Part shown: one piece after another, positions 16,824 to 26,018 of the stretch
Numbering within the stretch: position 1 is the stretch's first letter
How the letters are laid out: each line of letters starts with the position of its first letter
Assembly (NCBI RefSeq): GCF_902459685.1
Contig: NZ_CABPSF010000003.1
Coordinates: forward strand, 496,001 to 560,000
Reading direction: 5' to 3'
Length of the DNA: 64,000 bases
Source: Pandoraea iniqua
GTDB taxonomy: Bacteria > Pseudomonadota > Gammaproteobacteria > Burkholderiales > Burkholderiaceae
Made by a program: the position numbers and the translations under genes
Notes under the pieces: generated by a model
Seen by the model: the letters and a program-made list of their open reading frames with translations, nothing else
The model's database searches: none
What the model was told of the DNA's origin: nothing

Positions 16824-17555
16824 TCACGCCTCAAGTGCCTGACGGGCGTACCAGCCGTGGATCAGACCACTCTGGAAACACCGCACCGGCGTGTCGAAAC
16901 CGCCCGAGGCAATGATCTCGCTCACCACGTCGGGCGGCACCACCGCCACCTGCCGACCGTACATCTCGCGCGAGCGCTCACGCATCTCGGGTGCCACCGA
17001 CAACATGTTGAACCACACGTTCAGCAGGCTTTGGCCGGGGTCTGTGGTCATGTCGCAAGCCAGATCGGCGCTGGCGAGATAGCCCCCCGGGCGCAGCCGC
17101 TCGGCAATGCCACGGAAGAACCCCTGCCGTGCCACGGGATCGGTCACAAACTGGGACACCAGCAACGACGTGGCCGCGTCGAACGGCTCACTCGGCGGCA
17201 GCGTGTCGAGATAACCACGGTGAAAGACACACCGATCGGCAATGCCCGCCGCCTGGGCCTTTTCGCGAAACACATCGAACATCGGCCCGGACGGTTCCAC
17301 CGCGGTGAAGCGCCAGCCGGGATTGCGCTCGGCCAGATGAAGAATCTCGGCGCCAGTCCCCGTGCCCACGCTCAGCACATGCGCATCGGCAGGCAACCCG
17401 GCAAACACGTAGCCGATGACCAGTTGCATGGCCTCGCGCAGCGGCAACATGGCGCGCCACGTGTTGTCGTAGTTCCCCGCGTGCTGGTCGAACATCGCGA
17501 TGGTCGCCTCTTGATTCGCCTTGTGGTCCACGTCTTGCAGCATCGTCCGATTCAT
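16824..17555 (-). CDS. Class I SAM-dependent methyltransferase
   Basis: A 243-residue Rossmann-fold methyltransferase: motif I VLSVGTGTGAEI, acidic motif II end TAVEPSGPMF, and post-motifs FDAATSLLVSQFV and LRPGGYLASADLA. The substrate-binding part resembles small-molecule methyltransferases rather than RNA or protein enzymes. ATG 17555 follows GAGGG at about four bases. An in-frame ATG at 17597 has no such site. It is followed by an Rrf2 regulator, a pairing that suggests the regulator senses the substrate or product. Confidence 0.88.
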   Translation of the reverse strand: MNRTMLQDVDHKANQEATIAMFDQHAGNYDNTWRAMLPLREAMQLVIGYVFAGLPADAHVLSVGTGTGAEILHLAERNPGWRFTAVEPSGPMFDVFREKAQAAGIADRCVFHRGYLDTLPPSEPFDAATSLLVSQFVTDPVARQGFFRGIAERLRPGGYLASADLACDMTTDPGQSLLNVWFNMLSVAPEMRERSREMYGRQVAVVPPDVVSEIIASGGFDTPVRCFQSGLIHGWYARQALEA

Positions 17556-17654
17556 TTTGCCCTCGCCGTACGGTTTACGTAACTTCGAATGTTGCATAAT
17601 GCCACGCACCGATCCTGCATGGCAAGCGCCCCATCGGCGGGACTTCATGCAGAG

Positions 17655-17674
17655 GATTCACGCGCGAGTGAATC
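17655..17674. promoter_or_regulatory. Perfect inverted repeat GATTCAC-N6-GTGAATC
   Basis: Seven-base arms at 17655-17661 and 17668-17674 sit in the 261-base gap between the methyltransferase and the following plus-strand gene, about 100 bases upstream of the methyltransferase start. Its form suits a dimeric regulator such as the Rrf2 protein encoded in that operon, which is inference. Confidence 0.4.
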
Positions 17675-17816
17675 GATTTCATCAGGCGAACCCTAAATAA
17701 CGACTGCGAGATGTCGATAAACCGTGTGGGCGCTCCGTTTCCTTACCGGAGCTTACGAAAACCGCACCATTACGGTGAGGCGCGCTAAGGCGAGGCGCTT
17801 CCGACGATCCCCCCAG

Positions 17817-19421
17817 ATGACGTCACTGCCCCCCCTTTCGGGGCTGAATGCCGCGAATGCCACCGATGCCCTGAACGCCTTGAACACCGGCGCCGTGGCT
17901 TCCCGCTCGAACACGACTGCCGTCACGACGGGCCGACAGGACGCGAACGCGCCTCCCCCGTCGGAATCGACGCGCGTCACGATTTCACCGGCCCCCTTGG
18001 CGGCCAATTGGCCCACGTACAGCCAGCCGGTCGCCAACGGTGCAACGCTGCTCTGGCAGCAAGTGCCCTCCGATTCGCTCTCACTGCGGATGTCGGGCAA
18101 CGTCACGACGTCCGCGCTGGGCAACCGCCTCGAGAAGTTGGGTTCGGGCATGTTGAATGCCATTGCGAAGGGCACTACGTCCTACACGCAGACGGTGATC
18201 CGTTCGACCTCGGCCGTTCCGCCGAGCGACACCGATCTGGCCGTGCAGCAAGCGCAATTGCAGGCCAACGCCGACAATCGTTTCGCGCTGACCATCACGA
18301 CCGCAAGTGGCGCCAAGGTCTCGGTAAGTCTGGGCAGCAATGACGACGGGTTGTCGGCAACGTTCTCGGTCTCCAACGGCACGCTGACCGACACGGAGCG
18401 CGATGCCATCGGTAAACTCGCCGATGCGTTCCAGAGCGCCGTGACCGGTCTGGCCAAGCAACCGCCTACGGTGGATTTCAGCGGGCTGACGGGTTTCGAC
18501 ACCTCGGTGCTGACGTCGGTCGATCTCAACGCAACACTGGACGCGAACCGTAAGCCGCAAACCTTCGCGTTTCATGCCGATGCGACGCAGCGCTCGCTCA
18601 GCGCAAGCGGCGCAGTGGGCACGTTCGATGTGAAGGTCGATCTGACGAATCTTCAGGTGATCGGCAGCAAGCAGGCACAGGCCGAAGCGATCGACGCGTG
18701 GCTGACCCGCTTCGACACGGCACAGACGCGCGGTAACGGCGACGCGGCCACGATGGTCATGTTCAAGTCGGCCTTCTCTGCGATGAACAGCAACTACCCG
18801 CCTGCCCCGCCCCTGCCGCGCATTCCCCTGAGCGGCACCGATCGCGCCACATTGAGCGGCTTGGCCGACTTCACGGCATCGATCTCGCAAACGCAGCACT
18901 CGCCCAACCCACTGCACCGTAACGAGGTTGACGGCTTCGATTACAAGATTTCGCAGCAAACGGCGATCGGCGGGAAGGACATGCTCAACCGCACGATCAA
19001 GCAGCAGACACAGGCCGATCTGAGCGCGAGCTACCATCGCTCGTTGTGGGTGGGCGTGCCGCTGAACCTGACGACGGACCCGAAGACGCAGAATTACGAA
19101 TACGTCACGGTGAAGGATTCGGCGCAAAGCGTCACCGACATCGGCTATCGCGACGGCTTGCTCGATCACGCGACGGCCAGCCGCTCGGCCAGCCAGTCGA
19201 AGAACGTCAAACGCTATGAGCTGGCCAAGCTGGTCAGCGACGTGACCACGCCCGCATCGGCATCGCACATCAGCAACCTGACGGCGTTGTTGCAATCGTC
19301 CATGCAGCGCGAGGCAGGCAAGTCGGCCAATGACGTAGCCAACGTCGAGAATGACAACGCCTCGCGTCGGGCAGCTCAGGCACGCATCGCGCTGGAAATC
19401 GACCCGGCGAAGATCTCGTAA
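17817..19421 (+). CDS. Large Ser/Thr/Ala-rich protein of unknown function
   Basis: A 534-residue protein I do not recognise. ATG 17817 is the most plausible start. An upstream in-frame start at 17724 adds a basic stretch, and neither has a clear ribosome site. There is no signal peptide or membrane helix. The first 120 residues are low-complexity Asn/Ala/Thr/Pro. A central region (DTERDAIGKLADAFQSAVTGLAK, then FDVKVDLTNLQVIGSK) looks alpha/beta and partly amphipathic. The C-terminal third is polar and helical (AKLVSDVTTPAS...SSMQREAGKSANDV). It stands alone between divergent or convergent neighbours. Composition resembles secreted or flagellum-associated proteins, but no function is assigned. 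Confidence 0.75.
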   Translation: MTSLPPLSGLNAANATDALNALNTGAVASRSNTTAVTTGRQDANAPPPSESTRVTISPAPLAANWPTYSQPVANGATLLWQQVPSDSLSLRMSGNVTTSALGNRLEKLGSGMLNAIAKGTTSYTQTVIRSTSAVPPSDTDLAVQQAQLQANADNRFALTITTASGAKVSVSLGSNDDGLSATFSVSNGTLTDTERDAIGKLADAFQSAVTGLAKQPPTVDFSGLTGFDTSVLTSVDLNATLDANRKPQTFAFHADATQRSLSASGAVGTFDVKVDLTNLQVIGSKQAQAEAIDAWLTRFDTAQTRGNGDAATMVMFKSAFSAMNSNYPPAPPLPRIPLSGTDRATLSGLADFTASISQTQHSPNPLHRNEVDGFDYKISQQTAIGGKDMLNRTIKQQTQADLSASYHRSLWVGVPLNLTTDPKTQNYEYVTVKDSAQSVTDIGYRDGLLDHATASRSASQSKNVKRYELAKLVSDVTTPASASHISNLTALLQSSMQREAGKSANDVANVENDNASRRAAQARIALEIDPAKIS

Positions 19422-19475
19422 GACCTGCCGGGTCTGTTTGATGCGGTAGCGCAAGCACGGGGAACAGGGGAAGGG

Positions 19476-20891
19476 TCAGTTCCCCTGCCCTTGAATCTCT
19501 GCCGCAGGCGCGGCTGCCACGGCACGTCCGCGATACCACACGAAGTACACCACCGACAGCGCGATGATGAACGGCACGCCGTAGACGAGCGTCATGCGGA
19601 ACTCGTCGGTGAAATACGTCGTGACGAGCGTCGCCAGCATCAACACCGCCCCCGTGAGACTCGCATACGGATAGCCCCACATGCGGAAGCTCAGCGTCTT
19701 TGCCTCATGACGGCGGCGGAAGTACAGGTGCGTGACGAAGATCATCAGCCACGTGAACATCGCGCCGAACATCGACACCGACATCATCAGCGTGAACGAG
19801 GCCTGCGGCGCCATGACGTTGAGCGCGACGGCGAGCGCAATACCGATGGTCGAGAGCAGGAGCGCCGCGACCGGCACGCCATTGCGGCTCACTTCACCGA
19901 AGCGGCGCGGTGCATAACCGGCACGCGACAGGCTGAACATCATGCGCGTGGTGATGTAGAGCTGACTGTTCATGGCGGAGAGCGCCGCGACCAGAATCAC
20001 CAGATTGATCACACCGGCGGCACCCGGGATATGCGTGGCGGCCATCACCTTCACGAACGGGCTGCCATCTTCACCCGCGGCGCTCCACGGCACGATGGCC
20101 AGCGTCAACGCCAGCGTGAGCAGATAGAAGAACACCAGTCGGAACATCGTCGCGCGAAAGGCCTGCGTGATCGCGCGCTGCGGGTCCTGCGCCTCGCCCG
20201 CCGCCACCGCAATCATCTCGATGCTCAGATAGCTGAAGATCGACACGATGACGGCAACCCACATGCCCCATGCGCCCTTCGGGAAGAACCCGCCGTGCGA
20301 CGTGTAGTTGGCAATACCGATGCCACTCTCGGCCGGCGCGCGGAATACCACGTACGCGCCCAGCATCAAGAAGGCCACGATGGCGACGATCTTGAGCATC
20401 GAGAACGCATACTCGACCGCGCCGAACACTTTCACGCTGGCCGCGTTGATGCCGATGAGCCCCGCCGAGAAACCGACGATCCAGTACCAGCCCGGCACGG
20501 CGGGAAACCAGTACTTCATGTACACGGCGATGGCCGTGACTTCCGTGCCCACGGCGAACACGATCGACGACCAGTACGCGTAACGCACCAGAAAGCCGGC
20601 CAGCGGCCCGATGTAGTGCTCCGCGTAAGCGCCGAACGACCCCGACGTCGGGTGCGCCACGGTCATTTCCGCCAGACACCCCATCAGCAACAGCGCAATC
20701 GCACCGCCGATGGCATAGCTGAGCAGCACGCTCGGCCCGGCGAAGCCGATGGCAAAAGCGCTGCCGAGAAACAGCCCCGTGCCGATGGCGCCACCAATGG
20801 CGATCATCGACAACTGACCGCTCGTCAGGCCGCGATGCAGGCCCTTCTCCCGCTCGACAATACTGTCGAAGCCCGGTTTGGTTGTACTCAA
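19476..20891 (-). CDS. Amino-acid permease (APC family)
   Basis: A 471-residue protein with 12 predicted helices. The APC/AAT signature EKGLHRGLTSGQLSMIAIGGAIGTGLFLGSA-type start, GLIGINAASVKVFGAVEYAFSMLK and SYLSIEMIAVAAGEAQDP match GabP/aromatic/lysine-type importers. It reads from TTG 20891, preceded by AGGAG at six bases; the sequence downstream, STTKPGFDSIVEREKGLHRGL, fits the family's N-terminus. It imports an amino acid with protons; specificity cannot be read. It stands alone. Confidence 0.92.
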   Translation of the reverse strand: MSTTKPGFDSIVEREKGLHRGLTSGQLSMIAIGGAIGTGLFLGSAFAIGFAGPSVLLSYAIGGAIALLLMGCLAEMTVAHPTSGSFGAYAEHYIGPLAGFLVRYAYWSSIVFAVGTEVTAIAVYMKYWFPAVPGWYWIVGFSAGLIGINAASVKVFGAVEYAFSMLKIVAIVAFLMLGAYVVFRAPAESGIGIANYTSHGGFFPKGAWGMWVAVIVSIFSYLSIEMIAVAAGEAQDPQRAITQAFRATMFRLVFFYLLTLALTLAIVPWSAAGEDGSPFVKVMAATHIPGAAGVINLVILVAALSAMNSQLYITTRMMFSLSRAGYAPRRFGEVSRNGVPVAALLLSTIGIALAVALNVMAPQASFTLMMSVSMFGAMFTWLMIFVTHLYFRRRHEAKTLSFRMWGYPYASLTGAVLMLATLVTTYFTDEFRMTLVYGVPFIIALSVVYFVWYRGRAVAAAPAAEIQGQGN

Positions 20892-21116
20892 TTTCGTCTC
20901 CTGTTCTTCTGTCTTTCAGTACTCACGCCAGTGCGGCGTCAGGTTGTTGCGTGGCGGGCTGTCGCATCATCGATAAGGAATGCGAACAAAATTCACCCAC
21001 TACCGTGCTGGCAAGTCTAGTCAGCCGTTTTCGCTATGTACAATCAAGAAATCATCGGCGGGTATGGGGTTTGGGAATAGCTGAGCGCCGTGGTTTTCGT
21101 GGATGAAACTTCGCCA

Positions 21117-22451
21117 TCAGAAACTGTGCTCGATACCCACGCCTATGCCGCGATAATGCGTGCCCGGCGGTGCATTGCCGCCGTTGCCGGAGATCGGCCG
21201 CGGCGAGAATCCGTAGCTGCCCCACGCGCGGTTGATCACTTGGTAATACGCCACATACACGTCGGTACGACGCGAAAAGTCGTAGCGATAGCCCAGATTC
21301 ATTTGGGTGGCCCCCAACCCGTCGGTACTGCACGCCCCGCCACCGCTGCGCGAGCACGCGCCGTCCATCGCATAGCCCCCGCCGATCCAGACGGAATGCT
21401 GGCCGCCGCCGAACCAGTGCTGCACCATCGCGTAGACCGCATCGCGCCGGTAGCGATTCAGGTTGCCGATGGTGCCGTCGTCGGTGCGATACGTGAGGCG
21501 GTCCCATCCAGCCACCCATTTCGTCCCCGCATAGGTGAACGTGATGAGCACCTTGTGCGCGTCGTCGGTCGAGCCCGTCGCGCGTGAACCCGCGTTGGAC
21601 GGATTGCCCGATGCCGGCGCACCCAGCCATGCCAGCCCGAAATAGTCCTTGTGCAGTTCATAGGCGTAGCGCACACGCAGCGGACCATTCAGGTATTCGA
21701 GACCCGCGCCGAACACCTGCGGCGAGATATCGCCTGCTGGCGTCGCCACCTTGCCCTGCGACGGCGAATACGAAAACCGCAAATGCAGGCCGGCCCAATC
21801 GGGCGTCCAGTACTGAATGCTGTTGCCCTGTCGACGGTTGAACGTCGCATCGGCCGCGCCATTCACGCGCCCGGATTGCGTGGTCGTATTGGGCACGTTG
21901 AACCCGGGGTTGCTCAGAATCGTGCTCAGATCGCCCGTGTACGGATTGCGCACGGGCGAGCCGACCGACAGCGTGGACCATTGATATGGCGTATCCCAGT
22001 TGCCGAGAAACGCCGTACCGAACGGCCCCGCCAGCCCCACGTTCGTATTGCGACCCGCGATGGAGACACCCGCCGCTTTGCCATCGATGGCGACCGGTGT
22101 TTCAATCTGCCAGATCGCCGAATACCCATCGCCAAGGTCTTCCTTGCCGCGCATGCCGAAGTACGAAATGCTCGACATCATGCGAGTGCTGGTCGCCTCG
22201 CCGACATTGATGGCGCCCGCCGGCGCTTGTGTCGGACGCGGTGTCCCGGCGGGCACATGGCGCCCGCTCACGCTGACCCCATCGGTCATAGGCGTGAGAA
22301 GCCCGTAAATCTGCACCTGCGCGTGCGACATCTCATACACGCTCATGCCGAGCACGACACCCAGCACACGCGCTCCCGCGTGCCCGGCCATAGCCTGCCG
22401 CCGCGTCAACTGCCGGCCCGGCCTTTGAGAAAACCGCAACGCGCCGCGCAT
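21117..22451 (-). CDS. Gram-negative porin (OmpC-like, Burkholderiales type)
   Basis: A 16-strand-type general porin: QVQIYGLLTPMTDGVSV after the signal peptide, SYFGMRGKEDLGDGYSAIWQIE, and C-terminal Phe (GVGIEHSF). The annotated frame begins at ATG 22451, six bases after the DapA-like gene. A cleaner signal peptide starts at ATG 22391 (MAGHAGARVLGVVLGMSVYEMSHA), so the true start is uncertain. Cysteines in DGACSRSGGGACSTDGL may form an external-loop disulfide. It is the last gene of the eight-gene catabolic run and likely lets that pathway's substrate through the outer membrane. Confidence 0.9.
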   Translation of the reverse strand: MRGALRFSQRPGRQLTRRQAMAGHAGARVLGVVLGMSVYEMSHAQVQIYGLLTPMTDGVSVSGRHVPAGTPRPTQAPAGAINVGEATSTRMMSSISYFGMRGKEDLGDGYSAIWQIETPVAIDGKAAGVSIAGRNTNVGLAGPFGTAFLGNWDTPYQWSTLSVGSPVRNPYTGDLSTILSNPGFNVPNTTTQSGRVNGAADATFNRRQGNSIQYWTPDWAGLHLRFSYSPSQGKVATPAGDISPQVFGAGLEYLNGPLRVRYAYELHKDYFGLAWLGAPASGNPSNAGSRATGSTDDAHKVLITFTYAGTKWVAGWDRLTYRTDDGTIGNLNRYRRDAVYAMVQHWFGGGQHSVWIGGGYAMDGACSRSGGGACSTDGLGATQMNLGYRYDFSRRTDVYVAYYQVINRAWGSYGFSPRPISGNGGNAPPGTHYRGIGVGIEHSF

Positions 22452-22457
22452 CGCCGG

Positions 22458-23363
22458 TCAGCCCGGCAACGCGAAACCGCACGCCGCCAATTGCGCGTGC
22501 AAGGCCGCGTGTTGGGTGTCGCTCAACGGCGAGAGCGGCGGGCGCAGTTGGGCCCATGCGGCATCGTCGCGCTGCGACGCGAGCACGGCTTTGAGCGCCG
22601 GAATCATCGGGAACGATTGCACCACGCTGCGCACGGCATCGGCTTGCGCCTGCAATGCCGGGCCGTTGTCGCCGGACCATTCGCGGCACAGCTGACCGAT
22701 GACGGCCGGATTGATGTTGACCGTTGCCGAGATGCAGCCCTTCGCCCCTTTCGCCGAAGCACGCGAAACCAGCGACTCCGACGCGGGGAAAATGCCGAAG
22801 CCCGGGAAGGCATCGAGCATCGCGCTCAGGTTCTGCCAGTCGCCCGAGCTGTCCTTGATGCCGACGACGGTGCTCGGGAAATCGCGAATCAGACGCTCGA
22901 TGACCGGCAGCGTGATCGGCACGCCCGACAGTGCGGGGATGTGATACAGGTACAGCCGCAAACGGTCGTCGGCCACGGCATCGATGACACGCGCGTAGTA
23001 GCTGTACAAGCCGTCGTCGGTAATGCCCTTGTAGAAGAACGGCGGCAACATCAGCACGCCGGCGCAACCGCGCGCCACGGCATGACGCGTCAGCGCCACG
23101 GTTTCCGGCAGCGCACAGCAGCCGGTGCCCGGCAGCATGCGTCGTGCGTCGAGCCCCGCATCGATCAGATGATCGAGCAAGGCCATGCGCTCTTGCGTGC
23201 CCAATGAGTTCGCTTCGCTGTTCGTGCCGAACGGGGCGAGCCCGACGCCGTGAGACAGCAACCATGCGCAATGCGCGAGAAAACGGGGGGCATCCGGCGT
23301 CAGATCCGCGTGAAACGGCGTGACGACGGGCGCAAACGCCCCGGTCAATGCTTGATCGACCAT
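22458..23363 (-). CDS. DapA-family (class I) aldolase/lyase of unknown substrate
   Basis: A 301-residue TIM-barrel enzyme. The Schiff-base Lys170 in VGIKDSSG and Tyr140 in LYLYHIP are conserved. The tandem Thr of true dihydrodipicolinate synthase is Thr47-Asn48 here (FGTNSEANSL), pointing to a different pyruvate- or keto-acid-dependent aldolase or hydratase. It is in the operon with an FAH-family hydrolase, esterase and VOC enzyme, so it may cleave a ring-opening product to pyruvate. ATG 23363 follows AAGGA. The Lys pathway role is unlikely. Confidence 0.88.
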   Translation of the reverse strand: MVDQALTGAFAPVVTPFHADLTPDAPRFLAHCAWLLSHGVGLAPFGTNSEANSLGTQERMALLDHLIDAGLDARRMLPGTGCCALPETVALTRHAVARGCAGVLMLPPFFYKGITDDGLYSYYARVIDAVADDRLRLYLYHIPALSGVPITLPVIERLIRDFPSTVVGIKDSSGDWQNLSAMLDAFPGFGIFPASESLVSRASAKGAKGCISATVNINPAVIGQLCREWSGDNGPALQAQADAVRSVVQSFPMIPALKAVLASQRDDAAWAQLRPPLSPLSDTQHAALHAQLAACGFALPG

Positions 23364-23451
23364 GACAGTTCCTTGGAGGTAGGGAGAGAGGTGTTGCGCT
23401 GCCTGTGTGCTTGCTACCGCTTTTCATCACATCAGGCAGGCGCGGACCGCA

Positions 23452-24399
23452 TCAAGGCGATGGGTTGAGTTCGTGCAGGAATTGCAGAATTTCGCGACCG
23501 AGGGCGTCGTCCCCCGTATCGATGTGAGCAACGACCGACGTGTGGTTGTGATCGCGCACCTGAACAAACCGCGGTGCGCGCTTGTCACGTTGCGACAGTC
23601 GATGGCAAAACTCGAGCGCGTAGGTTTCGAGATGGGGATTCTCGAACTCCGCGACAACGACCATCGCGGGCACCGGCAACGCATCGGCATGAGCCATGGG
23701 CGCGTCCGCCTCATGACGCGCTGCGTCAGCGCCGTAGTACGCCACCACGCCCGGCGCATTCGGGTTGTCGGGCAACACATCGGCACGCAGGCGCGCACTG
23801 ATCAACACCGCGCCCGCCACTTCCGGTTGGGCCGGACGCAAACGCGGGTCGCACAGATAGCTAGCGACGTGCGAGCCACCCGCCGAATGACCGATGAGCA
23901 GAATGCGCGACATATCGGCACCCGCTGCCCCCGCGTACTCGCCGAGGTGCCGACGCACCCAGCGCATGGCGTCGGCCACATCCTGAGCGCCGCCCGGGAA
24001 GGCGGCTTCCGGCGCCAGCCGGTATTCCACATTCACCGCCAGACAGCCATGACGCGCGAAATAGCGCGGCACGTTGCCATAGATCTGCGCGTTGGCATTC
24101 ATGTCCCCACGCACGAACCCGCCGCCGTGCACGAAGACGACGACCGGCATCGGCGCGTCGGGCAACGGGTTCGGCCGATACACGTCGAGCCGGTGACGGG
24201 CGTGCGAGCCGTACGCCAAATCGCGCACGACCTCGTAGCGGTCAGTCGCCGCAGCATCGGCCTTGGCAAGCAGCGGCGTGTAGGCGTCGAGCACCGCACG
24301 GCGGCCGGCAGCAATGTCGTTCGACCAGACAGGTCCGAGCGCGCGCATCACCTCACGCGCGATCTGCCAGTCGGCCACCGGGGGCGTTACCTGCGACAT
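23452..24399 (-). CDS. Alpha/beta hydrolase (HSL/BD-FAE-type esterase)
   Basis: A 315-residue hydrolase. It has the oxyanion-hole motif VFVHGGGFVRGD, nucleophile Ser in IGHSAGGSH, and a C-terminal His in RDHNHTSVVAHI. There is no signal peptide, so it acts in the cytoplasm. ATG 24399 overlaps the ABC ATPase stop by one base (TGATG). It probably hydrolyses an ester, lactone or N-formyl group of the imported compound. N-formylkynurenine-type formamidases share this fold. It is followed by the DapA-like gene 88 bases on. Confidence 0.88.
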   Translation of the reverse strand: MSQVTPPVADWQIAREVMRALGPVWSNDIAAGRRAVLDAYTPLLAKADAAATDRYEVVRDLAYGSHARHRLDVYRPNPLPDAPMPVVVFVHGGGFVRGDMNANAQIYGNVPRYFARHGCLAVNVEYRLAPEAAFPGGAQDVADAMRWVRRHLGEYAGAAGADMSRILLIGHSAGGSHVASYLCDPRLRPAQPEVAGAVLISARLRADVLPDNPNAPGVVAYYGADAARHEADAPMAHADALPVPAMVVVAEFENPHLETYALEFCHRLSQRDKRAPRFVQVRDHNHTSVVAHIDTGDDALGREILQFLHELNPSP

Positions 24400-25250
24400 C
24401 AGTAGACTCCCATCAATTGCGAGAGCTGCGCGATGTAGCCGGCGTAGCGCGGGTGCTGCTTGATCGTCTGCGGGGCGCGAGGACGCGGCAGGTCGATCGT
24501 CACTTCCTCGACGATCTTGCCGGGACGCGCCGACATCACGATGACGCGATCCGACAGGAAAACCGCCTCTTCGATGCTGTGCGTGACCAGCAGCACCGTC
24601 TGCCGATGCTCCTGCCAGATGCGCAGCAGCTCGACGTTGAGGTTGTCGCGCGTGAGCGCGTCGAGCGCGCCGAACGGCTCGTCCATCAGCAGAACCTTCG
24701 GCTCCAACGCGAGAATCTGGCCGATCGACGCGCGCTGGCGCATACCGCCCGACAGTTCGTGCGGATGGTGATCGGCGAATTGCGACAGGCCGAGCATTTC
24801 CAGCAACGCGGCCACGCGCGGCTCGCTCTTCTCCTTCGGAATCTTGCGCAGGCTCGTGCCAAGCAACAGGTTCTGCCGCACGGTCAGCCACGGCAGCATG
24901 TTGCTCGTCTGGAACACCACGCCGATCTCCGGCACCGGGCGCGACACGCGCTGCCCCGCCACGCGAATCTCGCCGCCGTCGTGCGGCACCAGCCCCGCGA
25001 CAATGCGCAGCAGTGTGCTCTTGCCGCAGCCGCTCGCACCGAGAATCGACACGAACTCCTGATCGGCGATCGACAGCGACACGTCGTCGAGAATCCGGAC
25101 CGGCGCCGCCTTGCGCGCCTTGCCCGCGAAGGTCTTGTCGATGTGGCGAATCTCGATCATCGCGTCGTCGGCTTGGGCGGCCGGTGCGCGACCGGCATCC
25201 GCCGAAGGGGCGGCCTGCGCCGCCGTGTGCAGTTTCGTCACGGTATTCAT
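24399..25250 (-). CDS. ABC transporter ATP-binding protein (nitrate/sulfonate/taurine class)
   Basis: A 283-residue ATPase: Walker A GASGCGKST, Q-loop VFQTSNMLPWLTV, signature ELSGGMRQRASIG, Walker B VLLMDEPFGALD and the switch His in LVTHSIEEAVFLSDR. The SsuB/TauB/ThiZ-like sequence pairs with the adjacent permease and the NMT1-like binding protein. ATG 25250 overlaps the permease stop by four bases (ATGA), giving tight coupling. It energises uptake of the pathway substrate. Confidence 0.93.
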   Translation of the reverse strand: MNTVTKLHTAAQAAPSADAGRAPAAQADDAMIEIRHIDKTFAGKARKAAPVRILDDVSLSIADQEFVSILGASGCGKSTLLRIVAGLVPHDGGEIRVAGQRVSRPVPEIGVVFQTSNMLPWLTVRQNLLLGTSLRKIPKEKSEPRVAALLEMLGLSQFADHHPHELSGGMRQRASIGQILALEPKVLLMDEPFGALDALTRDNLNVELLRIWQEHRQTVLLVTHSIEEAVFLSDRVIVMSARPGKIVEEVTIDLPRPRAPQTIKQHPRYAGYIAQLSQLMGVY

Positions 25251-25990
25251 ACGTTGATTCCTCGCCACCAGACCATGCGTGCCAGACGCTCGATCACCCA
25301 GTACAGCACCACGGCCAGCAGCGTGACCATCAGGATCGCCGCGAACATCACATCGGTACGGGCCGCCGCCGAGGCGAACACGATCAGATGCCCCAGCCCT
25401 TCTTCCGAGCCGATGAACTCACCGACGATGGCGCCGATCACCGCGAGCGGCATGGCGATCTTGAGACCGTCCGCAAACGCGGGCAGCGCCGCCGGCAGGT
25501 ACAGCCGCCAGAAGGTGTCCCACGGGCTGGCGCCGAGTGCGCGAAAGTGCTCGTCGAGGTTGCGCGCCACCGAGGCCAGACCGCCCATGGTGGCGACCAC
25601 CACCGGGAAGAAAGCGAACAGGAACGTGGACGCCAGCTTGGACGCGAAGCCGTAGCCGAACCACACGATCATGAGCGGCGCGAGCGCGATCTTCGGCATG
25701 CTTTGCAGCGCCGTGACGAGCGGGTAAAGCGTGCGGCGCGCGAAGGCGCTGTAGCTGATGACCACGCCGATCAGCAGGCCGCCCGCCACCGCCGCCACGA
25801 AACCGGTCAGCACTTCGACGGTTGTGACCCACGTATCGGCCAGCATCTGCGGATGGATTTCCCAAGCGGCGCGAAAGATCGCCGACGGTGGCGGCATCAG
25901 GTACGACTGCACCTTGAAGTACGACACGGCCAGTTCCCACAGGGCGAGCAGTACGCCCCAAAATACGATCGTCTGTGCGATGCGTTTCAT
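25247..25990 (-). CDS. ABC transporter permease (SsuC/TauC class)
   Basis: A 247-residue membrane protein with about six helices and the binding-protein-dependent permease EAA-type loop (ALGASPWDTFWRLYLPAALPAFADGLKIAMPLAVIG). ATG 25990 follows AGGAGGAGA. It forms the channel of the importer with the ATPase (four-base overlap) and the binding protein two genes upstream. A VOC enzyme gene sits between permease and binding protein, which supports a shared catabolic purpose. Confidence 0.93.
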   Translation of the reverse strand: MKRIAQTIVFWGVLLALWELAVSYFKVQSYLMPPPSAIFRAAWEIHPQMLADTWVTTVEVLTGFVAAVAGGLLIGVVISYSAFARRTLYPLVTALQSMPKIALAPLMIVWFGYGFASKLASTFLFAFFPVVVATMGGLASVARNLDEHFRALGASPWDTFWRLYLPAALPAFADGLKIAMPLAVIGAIVGEFIGSEEGLGHLIVFASAAARTDVMFAAILMVTLLAVVLYWVIERLARMVWWRGINV

Positions 25991-26018
25991 GTGATGTCTC
26001 CTCCAGATTGCCGGCGCG

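Noticed and set aside
19466-19486. Hairpin AGGGGAA/TTCCCCT between the unknown protein and the permease
   Set aside because: It overlaps the coding end of the permease and has no T-run, so it is not claimed as a terminator.
21651-23207. 518-codon plus-strand frame over the porin and DapA-like genes
   Set aside because: Crosses two well-supported minus-strand genes; Arg/His-rich composition is typical of GC-driven shadow frames.
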